NCBI RefSeq assembly: GCF_003751785.1
Contig: NZ_RKIE01000001.1
Span: 845,564-909,563, forward strand
Reading direction: 5' to 3'
DNA: 64,000 nt
Origin: Frigoribacterium sp. PhB160
Lineage (GTDB): Bacteria > Actinomycetota > Actinomycetes > Actinomycetales > Microbacteriaceae
Position numbers and translations under genes: made by a program. Below, in pieces: positions 17,601 through 29,226 of the stretch (within the stretch, counting starts at the first letter, position 1; each line of letters starts with the position of its first letter). The notes under the pieces were generated by a model that did not search any database, was not told the DNA's origin, and worked only from the letters and a program-made list of their open reading frames with translations.

Positions 17601-19804
17601 TCACGCAGCGCCTCGGCGCGGTGACCTCGGCCCCGGTCACCCGCGCGGTCGACGTCGTCACCGCCGCGCCCGTCACGCTGGAGGCCCCGGCCGACGGCAG
17701 CGGCGTGCTCGTCGCGACCAGCGCCTCCACGACGCCGGTCACGGTCTCGGGCCGGGCGCAGCCCGGCGCCGCGGTCACCGTCGTGCTCGACGGCCGCGCG
17801 TCGGTGGTCGTCCGCGCCGGCTCCGACGGCCGCTGGTCGACGACGTTCCGCGACGTCGCGGTGGGCGACCACGCCCTCCGCGCCACGCAGGTCGTCGGCG
17901 GGGTCGTCTCGGCCCCGGCCACCTCCGGCTTCTCGGTCGACGTGGCCGACTCGCTGACGGTCACCTCCCCGCGCCCCGACCAGCGTTTCGCCGCCGACGC
18001 CTCGGGCACCGCCCCGGTCGTCGTGCGGGGCCAGGCCGAGCCGGGCGCCGAGGTCTCGGTCACGCTCGACTCGGGCGAGACCGTCACCACGCGGGCGAAC
18101 GCCCAGGGGGCCTGGCAGCTCCCCGTCACGGTCGCCCCGGGCGTGCACGTCGTCTCGGTCCGCCAGACGGTCGCGGGCGGCCTCACCGCCCCGGTCGACG
18201 TGCGGTTCGTCGTCGACCCGGCGCCCGCCGTCCCCGTCGCGCCGCTGCGCGTCACCTCGCCCGCCCCGCAGCAGGTGGTGGTCGACGACGACGGCGACGG
18301 CACGGTCGACCTGGCCGTCCGCGGCTCGGGCGAGCCCGGCGCCGTGGTGACCGTCGACCTCGGCGGCGGACGCGCCGTCACCGTCACCGTCGGCGACGAC
18401 GGCGGCTGGGTCGCGACCGTCCCGGGCGTGCCCGTGGGCGAGCAGGTCGTCGTGGTGGACCAGGCCGTCGGCGGCGTCGTGGTCGGCAGCGTGAGCGTGC
18501 CGGTCACCGTGGCCGCGCAGGCCGCCGTCGCGCCCCTCCGCGTCACGACCCCGGCGCCGGGCGCCGTCTACCCGGGCGGCACCTCCGGCCGGGCCGACGT
18601 CGCCGTGCGGGGCACGGGCCAGCCGGGCGCGGTGCTCTCGCTGTCGCTCGACGGCGGCACGACGCGCACCCTGACGATCGGCGCCGACGGCACCTGGACC
18701 GTCTCCCTCGAGGGGGTCCGCTCGGGCTCGCACTCCCTGCTCGTCACCCAGGCCGTGGGAGGCGCGGTGTCGGTCCCCGAGACCGTCGCCTTCTCCGTCG
18801 CCCCCGCCGTGCCCGCCGGCACCCTGTCGATCACCGAGCCCGCCCCCGGCGAGCTCGTGCTCGACCTCGACGGCGACGGCGCGGAGGACGTCTGGGTCGG
18901 CGGCACCGGCCAGCCGGGCGCGGTCGTCACGGTGACCGCCGGGACCGCCACGCAGACCGTCGTGGTCGGCGCGGACGGCCGCTGGCGGATCCTGTTCCGC
19001 TCGCTGGTGCTGGGCGACTACCCGACGACCGCGAGCCAGACGATCGACGGCACGACCGTCTCCGTCGCCGGCGACTTCGTGGTCGCCGACCTCGCCCCCG
19101 TCGTGATCACGGCGCCGGTGGCCGGGTCGCAGTTCGTCGCCGACGCCGACGGCACGGCCGTCGTCACGACGTCGGGCACGGCGCAGCCGGGGGCGACCGT
19201 CACGGTCCTCCTCGACGGCGGCGACGCCCGGACGGTCGTGGCCGACGCGACGACCGGCGCCTGGTCGGTCACCTGGACCGGCGTGGCCGTGGGCGAGCAC
19301 GTCGTCACCGCGGCCGAGGCGATCGACGGCGCGACGACCGACCCCGTCACGGTCGGCTTCTCGGTCGTGGGCGTCGACGGCGGACCGGTCACCCCGGGCG
19401 ACCCGGACGACCCGGGCACGCCCGGCGACCCCGGCACGCCTGGTGACCCCGGCACGCCTGGCACGCCTGGCACGCCTGGCACGCCTGGCACGCCCGGCAC
19501 GCCTGGCACGCCTGGCACGCCTGGCACGCCCGGCACGCCCGGCACGCCTGGCACGCCCGGCACGCCTGGCACGCCTGGCACGCCCGGTGCAGGGCCGCTC
19601 CCCGGAGCGCCCGGCTTCCCGGGCCTCGCCGGCCAGCCCGGCCAGGTGCTGCCCGCCCCGACCCAGGCGGGGCCGTCCGGCCTCGCCTACACCGGATCGG
19701 ACGCCCTCGGGTGGGCGTCCGCCGGTGCCGGCATCCTCCTGCTCGGCCTCGGTCTGCTCACGGCGGGCCGACTGCGCCGGCGGCTCAGGACGAGGAAGCC
19801 GTAG
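8672..19804 (+). CDS. Giant LAxTG-anchored surface protein with 32 Ig-like repeats
   Basis: 3,710 residues. Signal peptide 1-44 (Arg-rich start, hydrophobic core, cut after PAQA). Residues about 45-530 match the choice-of-anchor G family N-terminal region ([16 protein letters not shown], then [14 protein letters not shown]). From about 534 to 3567 there are 32 tandem Ig-like repeats of about 95 residues, each with [33 protein letters not shown] and [15 protein letters not shown]-type blocks. A PGT-rich stalk with 15 perfect GTP units (3594-3638), LAYTG at 3671-3675, a hydrophobic helix and the basic tail RRRLRTRKP form a cell-wall sorting signal of the LAxTG type used by class E sortases. ATG at 8672 has a good ribosome site. 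A wall-anchored, very long adhesin or stalk is the likely role. No Lys, Cys or Met was seen in the repeats. Confidence 0.93.
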   Translation: MRGHVTTDDTRGRRIHGGALGLKIAATAALTALVGALAVVPAQAATTDLAEAEASLLSGSGIVALDDVAALRGAYSATGASGSLGVVRPGLDLAVVNALDVGLGSVRLLGGNGILTLGVAGQYASSTPTGATASAGAIGADGAIAVSSGAPGTGATLDLKPLLSSVPATAGVLSDVELGLGALSSSITETRTAGGATTSTAYQVAGARYTMTSPAVSALTSSLQATVTGTSDGINGLTGQAGALDRAVAGVRGPLESTLRAVNGLGLVVVETPTVSTTVTVDLRSTVTAQLAKPLTSGPVTITPSSGQVVVDLGALDGLEPNTDLLNPAQVTAITDGITDILTNQLPTGLTTAIDAAVRATAVTVDLKVGVAVPVVLGAAVRESLTVQVKTTLGALLDGTTQASAVTVGGTGLLTTLTGGLLTGAVRGVVTSTLLPLVGDVYRPLLTGSGLAATTTAVKAVTGATITTLAPLTTLLRQLVTVTINAQDGVGFRDARGTDAGSTSVHAVSLRVLPAILAARVDLATSTVRAVPFVGLTVATPTEGQQFVVPTAGATRTVTLTGTGEPGATVRVEVPGVAPATGVVGAAGAWSVAVAAVPAGTYAAAVTQLVGGQVTATATRGFTVVTQQPLTITDPVADRVFTVLDGTSTTPVTVSGRATPGATVAVSLGGGRTGSALVGTDGGWTTTIADVPVGSYTASATQSLGGDTSAVVTRGFRVAAGAALALTSPAPGTTYRVPDASSGQDVVVAGTGQPGAVVAVALGGRTQEATVSGGGAWSTTFTAVGPGSYPISARQTVGGATSAPQTTDVTVTAADAVVITSPDPAVPFVLADPSSTTPVTVSGTADRDAPVRVDLGGGLVATTTASGAGAWSVTFAAVPVGADRTVSVTQTVAGVTSTPVTQPLVVRAAAPLAILAPDAGASYRVPTAGSTTTVPVSGTAAVGASVTVSLGTGVAPRTVTATDGTWSVSFTGVPVGGRTISATQTVGGTTSPAQTRPIAVVAGQPLVITTPAVDATVTVAGADDVVDVVVTGTADPGARVDVGLGGTLLASTTADAVTGDWTATITGVAVDRYTLGATQTVGGVTSPIVSQGLVVAAGAPVVITRPGDDLQVYYVAGTGGTTPVVVTGTGQPGAVVTVAVGDDRAADVVVPVSGTWTVSVPGVPVGSYVVSASQSINGTSADADESRVVVVAVGGDVVIQTPAAGTRYLVSDADGTRSVTVSGTAVSGSGADPEVRVVLADGTGATRTATAPVVDGAWTVAFDLVGPGDYTLGASQRQGGLTLPAPQVAFSVDASEALDVVSPTEGQEIAVTGDGDDAPTATVPFSGTAAPGAVVTVVVGGVTARATATAGEDGLWSTSLSGVPLGQRTATVTQAVPGSTPSAAETRRFVVVEADDVLIDSPTQGTEYVVAGPVVTQDVLLQGTAQGLAPVTVRLDGVVVGSTVADGVGAWSWLLPSVADGDHVATATQVVGTTTQTTAERAFSVRAATAAVIEAPEPGDVVLVPSATATTDLTVRGTAEPGALVRVDLGDGVTDTVRADGVTGRWTVEFDELGVGGRTISVTQTVGGSTSLPVTQVVTIEAAPPVVVRTPAVGDVSVVADAVVTTPVVISGTAVPGVVVSVDLGRPGVPVTTDTSDPVTGEWSVTVELAAGTSTASVTQLIDGSPSPATTRVVVVEAARAVEVTAPQVDVPVVVADPAATVTVPVAGTADPRATVSVTIDGGAPVPATVDPVSGSWAVSLPGVGVSTAPHVVSVTQSVGGTTSAPATVDLVVRAAAPLDVDAPAPGAVVTVPDALATTTVTVTGTAEPGARVRVDLGDDRVVSTTAVDGVWTVSVPRVPVGRHELSVTQSIGGTTSPALTQLFVVESAAAVSIDTPSDGTVLRLADPASTTTVTVSGRSAASVDVLVALAPGRTTTVRSSPAGVWTAVFEGVGVDDYAIRASQTVGGASSTPVTSGLSVVAADAVRIGSPTPGATIVVVDDEATADVTVSGTAEPRAPLTVSIGGRSVPTTANGDGAWSVVVTRVPVGTAVLSVTQAVGGTVSAPVTQGLTVAPADDLTLTAPGRVIVLPDPAGTTDVVVAGRAQALASVAVTLGDGRSSTVDVGSDGTWRTTFAAVPAGEYVVAARQTVGGATSDVVSQRLTVRDGAALVVAAPADGTVVALPATGDTTPLVFSGTAEPGATVTVVLGDGTTATDEADDDGLWTVTVPGVAVGDVAAEVTQTIDGRTSSPVAVDLSVVVAAALTVTTPPEGSSFTVPTAAGSTDVVLTGRGQPGAAVAVVLTGDETTTVRTTVGADGTWSATVPALGVGDYTATATQTVTGGTTTPVVRDFDVVVSVGVALTAPRPGTTIVVIDAAATADVPVAGSARPGATVTVSLGGRTATTTADPRTGLWSTTVLGVPVGEQVVSVVQQFGAVTTSPVTQPLRVRAAAPVVVGSPRAGAVVPVLTADDRTDVVVSGTAEPGATVRVDLGGGRVATTTAGTGGAWTSTFDDLPVGSYTATVSQQLAGATSAAVTSTFSVGVAAPLVVSAPDPGLVITVADRDDTVPVTVSGTAQVGAIVRVDLGGGLFRTVRVPESGAWSVVLDRLAVGEYLITVTQTVDGRTSPSLSQRLVVAALPAVTITDPVAGEPVTTADPSRTAPVTVTGTAAPGATVTVDLGGGLSATTTADATTGAWSVVVPGVPVGDRTITVTQVRGGLTGDPVTRPLEVVAAQPVVLRAPVDGTRVVVLAVGDVADLVVTGRAQPGAVVTVQLSDGRSVDLPVGPGGTWTTTFGGVPTGPATVTVRQSVDGTTSAPVTSTVTVAVAAPVVVLSPPSGSAVTVPTSGSTTAVVVTGTAEPGATVTVDLGGGLTGTGTVRGDGTFTVSVPGVGPGSYTVGVTETVPAGTTPAVEQPLRVVVAAPVVIRQPAAGTTITLGGPDARTDLTVSGTAQPGVAVTIDLGAGRTATVTSDARTGAWSTVFRDLPAGRYVASVTQRLGAVTSAPVTRAVDVVTAAPVTLEAPADGSGVLVATSASTTPVTVSGRAQPGAAVTVVLDGRASVVVRAGSDGRWSTTFRDVAVGDHALRATQVVGGVVSAPATSGFSVDVADSLTVTSPRPDQRFAADASGTAPVVVRGQAEPGAEVSVTLDSGETVTTRANAQGAWQLPVTVAPGVHVVSVRQTVAGGLTAPVDVRFVVDPAPAVPVAPLRVTSPAPQQVVVDDDGDGTVDLAVRGSGEPGAVVTVDLGGGRAVTVTVGDDGGWVATVPGVPVGEQVVVVDQAVGGVVVGSVSVPVTVAAQAAVAPLRVTTPAPGAVYPGGTSGRADVAVRGTGQPGAVLSLSLDGGTTRTLTIGADGTWTVSLEGVRSGSHSLLVTQAVGGAVSVPETVAFSVAPAVPAGTLSITEPAPGELVLDLDGDGAEDVWVGGTGQPGAVVTVTAGTATQTVVVGADGRWRILFRSLVLGDYPTTASQTIDGTTVSVAGDFVVADLAPVVITAPVAGSQFVADADGTAVVTTSGTAQPGATVTVLLDGGDARTVVADATTGAWSVTWTGVAVGEHVVTAAEAIDGATTDPVTVGFSVVGVDGGPVTPGDPDDPGTPGDPGTPGDPGTPGTPGTPGTPGTPGTPGTPGTPGTPGTPGTPGTPGTPGTPGTPGAGPLPGAPGFPGLAGQPGQVLPAPTQAGPSGLAYTGSDALGWASAGAGILLLGLGLLTAGRLRRRLRTRKP
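10271..19370 (+). repeat. 32 tandem Ig-like protein repeats
   Basis: About 285-bp units, diverged at DNA level but regular in protein; boundaries are conveniently set at the recurring AAAPLxVxxPxxG motif that opens each unit. Repeats 8, 9 and 13 are slightly longer; the last four (29-32) carry DDDGDG or DLDGDG inserts resembling Ca-binding loops. Confidence 0.9.
19451..19585 (+). repeat. 15 x 9-bp repeat encoding (Gly-Thr-Pro)15
   Basis: GGCACGCCT or GGCACGCCC repeated 15 times without interruption, preceded by [13 protein letters not shown]-type imperfect units from 19395. The unit is a multiple of three, so slippage changes stalk length without shifting the frame. Confidence 0.95.
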
Positions 19805-19854
19805 CACCGGGTCGTGTCCCGCCCCGTTCGGGTCGGGTCGGGCCACGACGAACG

Positions 19855-19885
19855 ACGACCCCCGCGCCCCGTGCGCGGGGGTCGT
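19855..19885 (+). terminator. Terminator after the giant surface protein gene
   Basis: Perfect 13-bp stem ACGACCCCCGCGC / GCGCGGGGGTCGT with a CCCGT loop, 50 bp after the stop codon. Confidence 0.75.
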
Positions 19886-19928
19886 CCTCGCGTCCGGGAC
19901 CCGGAGGCGCGCTGTCGGTGGTCACGAC

Positions 19929-19934
19929 TACTCT
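19929..19934 (+). promoter_or_regulatory. -10 element of dnaX-recR
   Basis: TACTCT, spacer CGTACC, then GTG at 19941; start of transcription predicted on the G of GTG (leaderless). Confidence 0.6.
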
Positions 19935-19940
19935 CGTACC

Positions 19941-22292
19941 GTGGTCACCGCCCTGTATCGCCGTTACCGGCCAGAGAACTTCGCCGAGCTCATCGGCCAG
20001 AACCAGGTGACGGATCCGCTGCGAACGGCGCTCCGCACCGACCGCGTCAACCACGCGTACCTGTTCAGCGGGCCGCGCGGCTGCGGCAAGACGACCTCGG
20101 CGCGCATCCTCGCGCGCTGCCTCAACTGCGCCCAGGGCCCCACCGACACGCCGTGCGGCGTCTGCCCCTCGTGCGTCGAGCTGGCCCGCGACGGCGGCGG
20201 CTCGCTCGACGTCATCGAGATCGACGCCGCGAGCCACAACGGCGTCGACGACGCGCGCGACATCCGCGACCGGGCGATCTTCGCGCCCGCCCGCGACCGC
20301 TTCAAGATCTTCATCCTCGACGAGGCCCACATGGTCACGCCGCAGGGCTTCAACGCGCTGCTCAAGGTCGTCGAAGAGCCGCCCGAGCACGTCAAGTTCA
20401 TCTTCGCGACGACCGAGCCCGACAAGGTGATCGGCACGATCCGGTCCCGCACGCACCACTACCCGTTCCGCCTCGTGCCGCCCGCGCAGATGCTCGAGTA
20501 CGTCCACGAGCTCAGCGCCTCCGAGGGCGTCGAGGCAGCCCCGGGCGTCCTGCCCCTCGTTGTCCGCGCCGGCGGCGGCTCGGTGCGCGACACCCTCTCG
20601 CTGCTCGACCAGCTCATGGCCGGCAGCGACGCCGGCGGCATCGAGTACGAGCGCGCCGTCGCCCTGCTCGGCTACACGCACGCCTCCCTCCTCGACGAGG
20701 TCGTCGAGGCGCTCGGCGCCCGCGACGGGGCGGCCGCTTTCGCGGCGGTCGACCGCGTCGTCCAGACCGGGCAAGACCCGCGCCGCTTCGTCGAAGACCT
20801 CCTCGAGCGCCTCCGCGACCTCATCGTCGTCGGGGCGACCGTCGAGGGCGCGGCCGCCGTGCTACGCGGCGTCACGGCCGACGAGCTGACGCGCCTCACG
20901 GCCCAGTCGCACGCCTTCGGTGCCGCCGAGCTGTCGCGCTCGGCCGACGTCGTCAACCGAGCCCTCACCGACATGACGGGCGCGACCTCGCCTCGCCTCC
21001 ACCTCGAGCTCATGATCGCCCGCGTGCTCGTGCCCGAGGCCGACGAGAGCACCCGGGGCGCCCTCGCCCGGGTCGAGCGGCTCGAGCGCCGCGTCGGCGT
21101 CGACGGCACGGCCGGGGCAGCCGGCGCCGCACCTGCCACCGCGGCGCCCGCCGTGGTCGCCCCGGCCGTCGCCGCCTCGTCGGCGGTGCCGCGGTCGGAG
21201 CTCGCCGCGGCGACGCCGCCCGCCCCGGTCACGGCCCCGCGCTCGTCGTCCGGCACGACCGAGCCGGCCCCGCCCTCGGCGCCGCACTCCGCCGCCTGGG
21301 CACAGACCCCGGTCGTGCACGACGCCGTGCCGCCGGCGTCGGAGCGACCCGCGACGCCCGTCGGCCCGGTCAGCCTGCAGCAGCTGCGCGACGCGTGGCC
21401 CGAGATCGTCGAGGTCGTCGAGAAGTCGAAGCGCACGGCGTGGATGGTCGTCGTCACGGCGACCGTGCAGGCGTTCGCCGACGACGTGCTCACGCTCACG
21501 TTCCCGAGCGCCGTCGACGTCGAGAGCTTCAAGAAGCCGCAGGGCGCCGGCGAGGGCGTGAGCGAGCACCTCCGCCGCGCGATCCAGCAGGTGCTCGGCG
21601 TCAAGGTCAAGTACATCGCCCGCGTCGAGGGGCCCGCCGACGCCCACCCGACCGCCCCCGGGGCGCCGGCGTCGACCGAGGTGCCGGCGCCCGCCGCCGC
21701 GCCGGCGTCGGCCGCCGCCCCCGCGACGACCACCGCCCCGGCAGCCGCACCGGAGCCCGCCCGCGAGGCGACGGCTCCGTCCCGTCCCGAGCAGGTCTCG
21801 TCGCCGGTCCGCCAGGCACCGGCCCCCGCTCGCGAGACGCCGGCGCCGTCGCGCGCCGAGCCGGCCCCGGCGGCCGCCCCGCGACCCGTCGCCGCGACCC
21901 CGCCCTCCGGCCCCGTCACCGGCTGGGACGTCGCGACGATCCCGCAGAGCGGCCCGCCCGAGCCCGACGAGCCCGAGCACATCACCGAGGAGCCCCCGGG
22001 GGGCGTGCCGACGGTCGACGCGGCGCCGCCGCCCGCCGAGGTCGTCACTCCCGGCGCGTCGGCCCCGCGGTCGGCGCCGACCGCCCCGGCGACGGGCGGC
22101 GGGGCGCCCGCGCGCACCGCGCCTCCGGCCGGTCCCTCCGCCCCCGAGCGTCGCCAGGCGGCGGGCGACCCCCGACGGGGCATCCCCGCCGGCTCGCGCT
22201 ACGGCGAGGCCGTGGTGCGCGAGATCCTCGGCGCCCAGTTCATCGAAGAAGAGACGATCGCGCCCAGCGTCACGCCTCAGAGAAGCGAGTAG
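19941..22292 (+). CDS. dnaX: DNA polymerase III subunit gamma/tau
   Basis: 783 residues. Clamp-loader ATPase of the replicase. The GTG at 19941 gives VVTALYRRYRPENFAELIGQ. Walker A GPRGCGKTTSARIL, a zinc module (CLNC, CGVC, SC; four Cys), Walker B FILDEAHM and sensor 1 FIFATTEPDKV with SRTHHYPFRL are all present in the first 180 residues. Domain III and a long Ala/Pro-rich linker follow; the tau-type C-terminal region holds TGWDV and ends EEETIAPSVTPQRSE. recR starts 3 bp after the stop, the usual dnaX-recR pairing, although no ybaB gene lies between. Whether a short gamma form is made by frameshifting cannot be judged. Confidence 0.96.
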   Translation: MVTALYRRYRPENFAELIGQNQVTDPLRTALRTDRVNHAYLFSGPRGCGKTTSARILARCLNCAQGPTDTPCGVCPSCVELARDGGGSLDVIEIDAASHNGVDDARDIRDRAIFAPARDRFKIFILDEAHMVTPQGFNALLKVVEEPPEHVKFIFATTEPDKVIGTIRSRTHHYPFRLVPPAQMLEYVHELSASEGVEAAPGVLPLVVRAGGGSVRDTLSLLDQLMAGSDAGGIEYERAVALLGYTHASLLDEVVEALGARDGAAAFAAVDRVVQTGQDPRRFVEDLLERLRDLIVVGATVEGAAAVLRGVTADELTRLTAQSHAFGAAELSRSADVVNRALTDMTGATSPRLHLELMIARVLVPEADESTRGALARVERLERRVGVDGTAGAAGAAPATAAPAVVAPAVAASSAVPRSELAAATPPAPVTAPRSSSGTTEPAPPSAPHSAAWAQTPVVHDAVPPASERPATPVGPVSLQQLRDAWPEIVEVVEKSKRTAWMVVVTATVQAFADDVLTLTFPSAVDVESFKKPQGAGEGVSEHLRRAIQQVLGVKVKYIARVEGPADAHPTAPGAPASTEVPAPAAAPASAAAPATTTAPAAAPEPAREATAPSRPEQVSSPVRQAPAPARETPAPSRAEPAPAAAPRPVAATPPSGPVTGWDVATIPQSGPPEPDEPEHITEEPPGGVPTVDAAPPPAEVVTPGASAPRSAPTAPATGGGAPARTAPPAGPSAPERRQAAGDPRRGIPAGSRYGEAVVREILGAQFIEEETIAPSVTPQRSE

Positions 22293-22295
22293 CCC

Positions 22296-22895
22296 GTGTA
22301 CGAGGGAATCGTCCAGGAGCTGATCGACGAGTTCGGCCGCCTCCCGGGCATCGGGCCGAAGTCGGCCCAGCGCATCGCGTTCCACATCCTGCAGACCGAG
22401 ACGTTCGACACCACGCGGCTGTCGGAGCTGCTCATGGACGTCAAGACGAAGGTGCGGTTCTGCGAGGTGTGCGGCAACGTCACCGAGGAGGCGACCTGCT
22501 CGATCTGCCGCGACCCGCGGCGGTCGCCGGCGACCATCTGCGTCGTCGAGGAGGCCAAGGACGTCCAGGCGATCGAGCGCACCCGCGAGTTCCGCGGGCT
22601 GTACCACGTGCTCGGCGGGGCGATCAGCCCGATCGACGGCGTCGGGCCCGACGACCTGCGCATCCGCCAGCTCGTCCAGCGCCTCGCCGACGACACCGTG
22701 CAGGAGGTCATCATCGCGACCGACCCGAACCTCGAGGGCGAGGCGACCGCGACCTACCTGTCGCGCATGCTCGCGCCCTTCGGGCTGCGCGTGACGCGCC
22801 TGGCCTCGGGCCTGCCCGTCGGCGGCGACCTCGAGTACGCCGACGAGGTCACCCTCGGCCGCGCCTTCGAGGGCCGGCGCCTGGTCTCCGAGTAG
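22296..22895 (+). CDS. recR: Recombination mediator RecR
   Basis: 199 residues, normal length. Helix-hairpin-helix [20 protein letters not shown], four-Cys zinc finger (CEVC...CSIC, residues about 54-69), Toprim domain starting [14 protein letters not shown] and ending in the Walker-B-like [16 protein letters not shown]. With RecO/RecF it loads RecA on gapped DNA. GTG start 3 bp after dnaX, so co-transcribed and probably coupled. Only 19 bp separate its stop from the convergent DUF1206 gene. Confidence 0.97.
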   Translation: MYEGIVQELIDEFGRLPGIGPKSAQRIAFHILQTETFDTTRLSELLMDVKTKVRFCEVCGNVTEEATCSICRDPRRSPATICVVEEAKDVQAIERTREFRGLYHVLGGAISPIDGVGPDDLRIRQLVQRLADDTVQEVIIATDPNLEGEATATYLSRMLAPFGLRVTRLASGLPVGGDLEYADEVTLGRAFEGRRLVSE

Positions 22896-22914
22896 CCGGG
22901 GCGTCCCGACGGGC

Positions 22915-26254
<3,340 letters not shown>

Positions 26255-26265
26255 CGACCGCGGGA

Positions 26266-26289
26266 GGCGCGGGTCGGCCCGCCCGCGCC
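26266..26289 (+). terminator. Candidate terminator after asd
   Basis: 8-bp stem GGCGCGGG / CCCGCGCC with an 8-nt loop, 11 bp after the asd stop; the left arm is part of a GGAGGCGC octamer. Confidence 0.5.
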
Positions 26290-26377
26290 ACCCGCGTCCC
26301 CGGCGGGGTCGCCCGGTGGTCGCCGCGCCGGGTCGCTCGACGTCGAGCCGGTCCCGACCCGCCGACCCGCCGCGGCC

Positions 26378-26383
26378 TACACT
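26378..26383 (+). promoter_or_regulatory. -10 element of mqo
   Basis: TACACT, spacer GGGCGG, GTG at 26390: leaderless arrangement. Confidence 0.6.
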
Positions 26384-26389
26384 GGGCGG

Positions 26390-27871
26390 GTGACCGATGC
26401 AACGAAGCCCGTCGACGTCGCCCTGATCGGTGCCGGCGTCATGAGCGCCACCCTGGGCGCGATGATCAAGCAGCTCGAGCCCACCTGGACCATCCAGATC
26501 TACGAGGCCCTCGGCGACGTCGCGCTCGAGTCGAGCAACCCGTGGAACAACGCGGGCACCGGCCACTCCGCCCTGTGCGAGCTGAACTACACGCCCGAGC
26601 GGGCCGACGGCACCATCGACACGGCCAGCGCCGTCAAGGTCAACGAGCAGTTCCAGGTGTCCCGGCAGTTCTGGTCGTTCCTCATCGCCGAGGGCGCCCT
26701 GCCGGAGCCCGAGGCCTTCATCAACTCCACGCCCCACATGAGCTTCGTCTGGGGCGAGCAGAACGTCGAGTACCTCCGCAAGCGCTACGAGGCGCTGCGC
26801 GTGCACCCGCTCTTCGCCGGGCTGGAGTTCAGCACCGACGCCGCCGAGATCCGCTCCTGGGCGCCCGTGCTCATCCCCGGCCGCTCGAAGTCGCAGCCGA
26901 TCGCGGCGACGCGCATCGCCTCGGGGACGGACGTCGACTTCGGCAGCCTCACGCGCCTCCTGATCCGCGACCTCGAGTCGAGCGGCGCCCGCCTCGAGCT
27001 CGACCACCGCGTCACCAAGCTGACGAAGCTCGCCGACGGCACGTGGCGGGTCGGCATGCGTCGTCAGGTGGGCGGGACGCCCACGTCGGTCGACGCGCGC
27101 TTCGTCTTCGTCGGCGCCGGCGGGGGAGCGCTGCACCTGCTGCAGAAGTCGGGCATCGACGAGATCAGGGGATTCGGCGGGTTCCCCGTCAGCGGCGAGT
27201 TCCTCCGCACCGACGACCCCGCGGTCGTCGCCAAGCACCGGGCGAAGGTCTACGGCAAGGCCGCCGTCGGCTCTCCGCCCATGTCGGTGCCGCACCTCGA
27301 CACGCGCGTCGTCGACGGCGAGGCCAGCCTGATGTTCGGCCCCTACGCGGGCTTCAGCCCGAAGTTCCTCAAGAACGGGTCGGTGCTCGACCTGTTCGCG
27401 TCGATCCGCCCGCACAACCTGTACCCGATGATCCGGGCCGGGCTGTCGAACCTCGGCCTCGTGAAGTACCTCGTCGGGCAGCTGATGGCGAGCAAGGAGA
27501 CGAAGTTCGAGGCGCTGCGCGAGTTCATGCCCGACGCCGACCCGGCCGACTGGTACCGCATCACCGCGGGCCAGCGCGTGCAGGTCATCAAGAAAGACCC
27601 GAAGAGGGGCGGCGTGCTGCAGTTCGGCACCGAGGTCGTGGCCGCCGCCGACGGCACCATCGCGGGCCTGCTCGGTGCGTCGCCCGGCGCGTCGACGGCC
27701 GTGCCGATCATGCTCGACGTGCTCGAGCGCTGCTTCCCCGACCGCATCCCGGCGTGGACCCCGACCCTGCGGCGCATGGTCCCCACCTACGGGCAGCAGC
27801 TGGCGAGCGACGAGGAGCGCGCGGCGTCGACGCTCGGGGCGACGGCGGAGGCGCTGCGCATCCACGCCTGA
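26390..27871 (+). CDS. mqo: Malate:quinone oxidoreductase
   Basis: 493 residues, family-typical. FAD-dependent peripheral membrane enzyme oxidising malate to oxaloacetate with electrons passed to menaquinone. FAD-binding start VALIGAGVMSATLGAMIKQL, then YEALGDVALESSNPWNNAGTGHSALCELNYT, the Mqo signature region; FVGAGGGALHLLQKSGI and GFPVSGEFL mid-protein; the C-terminal ITAGQRVQVIKKD and LLGASPGASTAVPIMLDVL are characteristic. GTG start is supported by the promoter 6 nt upstream. No other TCA-cycle gene is adjacent. Confidence 0.97.
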   Translation: MTDATKPVDVALIGAGVMSATLGAMIKQLEPTWTIQIYEALGDVALESSNPWNNAGTGHSALCELNYTPERADGTIDTASAVKVNEQFQVSRQFWSFLIAEGALPEPEAFINSTPHMSFVWGEQNVEYLRKRYEALRVHPLFAGLEFSTDAAEIRSWAPVLIPGRSKSQPIAATRIASGTDVDFGSLTRLLIRDLESSGARLELDHRVTKLTKLADGTWRVGMRRQVGGTPTSVDARFVFVGAGGGALHLLQKSGIDEIRGFGGFPVSGEFLRTDDPAVVAKHRAKVYGKAAVGSPPMSVPHLDTRVVDGEASLMFGPYAGFSPKFLKNGSVLDLFASIRPHNLYPMIRAGLSNLGLVKYLVGQLMASKETKFEALREFMPDADPADWYRITAGQRVQVIKKDPKRGGVLQFGTEVVAAADGTIAGLLGASPGASTAVPIMLDVLERCFPDRIPAWTPTLRRMVPTYGQQLASDEERAASTLGATAEALRIHA

Positions 27872-27904
27872 GCCGCCGCCGGCCGGGGTCGGCTTGACGC
27901 CCGT

Positions 27905-27920
27905 TCGAACATGTGTTCGA
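27905..27920 (+). promoter_or_regulatory. LexA-binding SOS box
   Basis: TCGAACATGTGTTCGA, a perfect 16-bp palindrome matching the actinobacterial/Gram-positive SOS consensus TCGAAC-N4-GTTCGA. It ends 8 bp before the ATG at 27929 and overlaps the expected -10 position (TCGACT, 27917-27922), so LexA would block initiation directly. Confidence 0.88.
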
Positions 27921-27928
27921 CTACGGGC

Positions 27929-29080
27929 ATGAGATGGAGCGGACAGGCGACGGCCACGGTCGACGACTCGGCGCTGCCCGGGCTCGCGCGCCTCTCGAAC
28001 CTGGTGGCGTCGGTGCAGACGCCCGAGTTCGCGGGCGTGACCTTCCACGAGATCCTCGCCAAGAGCGCGCTCAACCGCGTGCCCGGGGGCGACTCGGTGC
28101 TGCCCTTCGGCTGGACCATCAACCCCTACCGCGGCTGCAGCCACGCCTGCGTCTACTGCTTCGCACGGCCCACGCACGAGTACCTCGACCTCGACGGCGG
28201 CGACGACTTCGACCGCCAGATCGTCGTCAAGGTCAACGTCGCCGAGGTGCTCGCGCGTGAGCTGGCCCGCCCGTCGTGGCACCGCGACCCGGTGACGCTC
28301 GGCACGAACACCGACCCCTACCAGCGTGCGGAGGGCCGCTACCGGCTGATGCCCGGCATCATCTCGGCCCTGGCCGAGTCGGGCACGCCGTTCAGCATCC
28401 TCACGAAGGGCACCCTGCTGCGGCGCGACCTCCCGTTGCTGGTCGAGGCGGCCCAGCACGTCCCGGTCGACATCGCCCTGTCGATCGCCGTCCACGACGA
28501 CGAGCTGCAGCAGTCGCTCGAGCCCGGCACGCCGACGACGGCGGCGCGGCTCGCGACGGTGCAGGCGGTCACCGAGGCCGGTCTCGACTGCACGGTCTTC
28601 ATGATGCCGGTGCTGCCGCACCTCACCGACAGCACCGAGCACCTCCGCCGGGCGTTCGAGGCCGTGCGCGCCTCCGGGGCGACGCGGCTGCTGTACAGCG
28701 CCCTCCACCTCAAGCCCGGCGTGAAGGAGTGGTTCCTGGCCTGGCTCGAGCGCGAGCACCCCGAGCTCGAGGCGAGCTACCGGGGCCTCTACGGCCAGGG
28801 CGCCTACGCGCCGACGGGCTACCGCAAGTGGCTCGCCGCCCGGGTGCGGCCCCTGCTCGCCGAGTACGGCCTCGAGACGGGCCGTGCCGACCCGGCCACC
28901 GGGTCGATGCACTCGCGGGCGCTCGACGACGTGGCGGCGGCCCGTGACGTGCTCGGCCTGGGCCCCTCCGCCGTGCTCGCCGCGGGCGGCGGCACCGCCG
29001 TGACGGGGCCCGCCGGTCCGTCGCTCATCGCGGCCGAGCGCCCGGCCGGTGCCCGCGCGTCCCACCCCCGCCTCTTCTGA
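27929..29080 (+). CDS. Rv2578c-family radical SAM protein (spore photoproduct lyase-like)
   Basis: 383 residues. The radical SAM cluster motif is GCSHACVYCFAR (CxxxCxxC) preceded by NPYRG, followed by VTLGTNTDPYQRAEG and SILTKGTLLRRDLPLL, the pattern of the Rv2578c family and of SplB-related proteins that use a 4Fe-4S cluster and SAM radical chemistry on DNA photoproducts or unknown targets. The ATG at 27911 lies inside the SOS box, so 27929 is chosen. LexA control points to a DNA-damage function; as far as I recall the mycobacterial homologue is also damage-inducible. The extreme C-terminus (from residue about 340) is low-complexity Ala/Gly. Substrate unknown. Confidence 0.87.
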   Translation: MRWSGQATATVDDSALPGLARLSNLVASVQTPEFAGVTFHEILAKSALNRVPGGDSVLPFGWTINPYRGCSHACVYCFARPTHEYLDLDGGDDFDRQIVVKVNVAEVLARELARPSWHRDPVTLGTNTDPYQRAEGRYRLMPGIISALAESGTPFSILTKGTLLRRDLPLLVEAAQHVPVDIALSIAVHDDELQQSLEPGTPTTAARLATVQAVTEAGLDCTVFMMPVLPHLTDSTEHLRRAFEAVRASGATRLLYSALHLKPGVKEWFLAWLEREHPELEASYRGLYGQGAYAPTGYRKWLAARVRPLLAEYGLETGRADPATGSMHSRALDDVAAARDVLGLGPSAVLAAGGGTAVTGPAGPSLIAAERPAGARASHPRLF

Positions 29081-29186
29081 CCGTCGGGGCACATCGTCCG
29101 GCGCGCCTGCCGAGGGTCGCCCACGGGGCGTGGGCGGCCGTGCGGGTGGCCCCAGATGTCGGGGTACAGAGGGGGTCCGTGTTCTG

Positions 29187-29198
29187 GCATGATCATGC
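29187..29198 (+). promoter_or_regulatory. Palindrome upstream of the sensor kinase operon
   Basis: GCATGATCATGC, a perfect 12-bp palindrome within TTCTGGCATGATCATGCTG, the only AT-rich patch of this 146-bp intergenic region, 28 bp before the ATG at 29227. Candidate operator, possibly autoregulatory; no known consensus recognised. Confidence 0.4.
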
Positions 29199-29226
29199 TG
29201 CCAGTGCGTCGGAGGGAGGACCCAGA

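Noticed and set aside
12136-19446. Long plus-strand frames in a second register within the Ig repeats (12136-15111, 16135-19446)
   Set aside because: Arg/Gly/His-rich translations arising from the repeated GC-rich codons; no start signals; incompatible with the clearly coding frame.
19440-19600. CRISPR-like short regular repeats
   Set aside because: The 9-bp units are contiguous, in frame and encode Gly-Thr-Pro; no spacers, no cas genes.
8633-19846. A 3,737-codon open frame on the minus strand, antisense to the giant surface protein gene
   Set aside because: It is a by-product of GC-rich third positions and regular GTC/GAC/GGC codons; its translation is Arg/Asp/Gly/His noise without domains, and the plus-strand frame has signal peptide, repeats and anchor.
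27911-27931. Upstream ATG at 27911 as start of the radical SAM gene
   Set aside because: It lies inside the LexA palindrome and adds six residues (MCSTTG) without a ribosome site; 27929 fits better.
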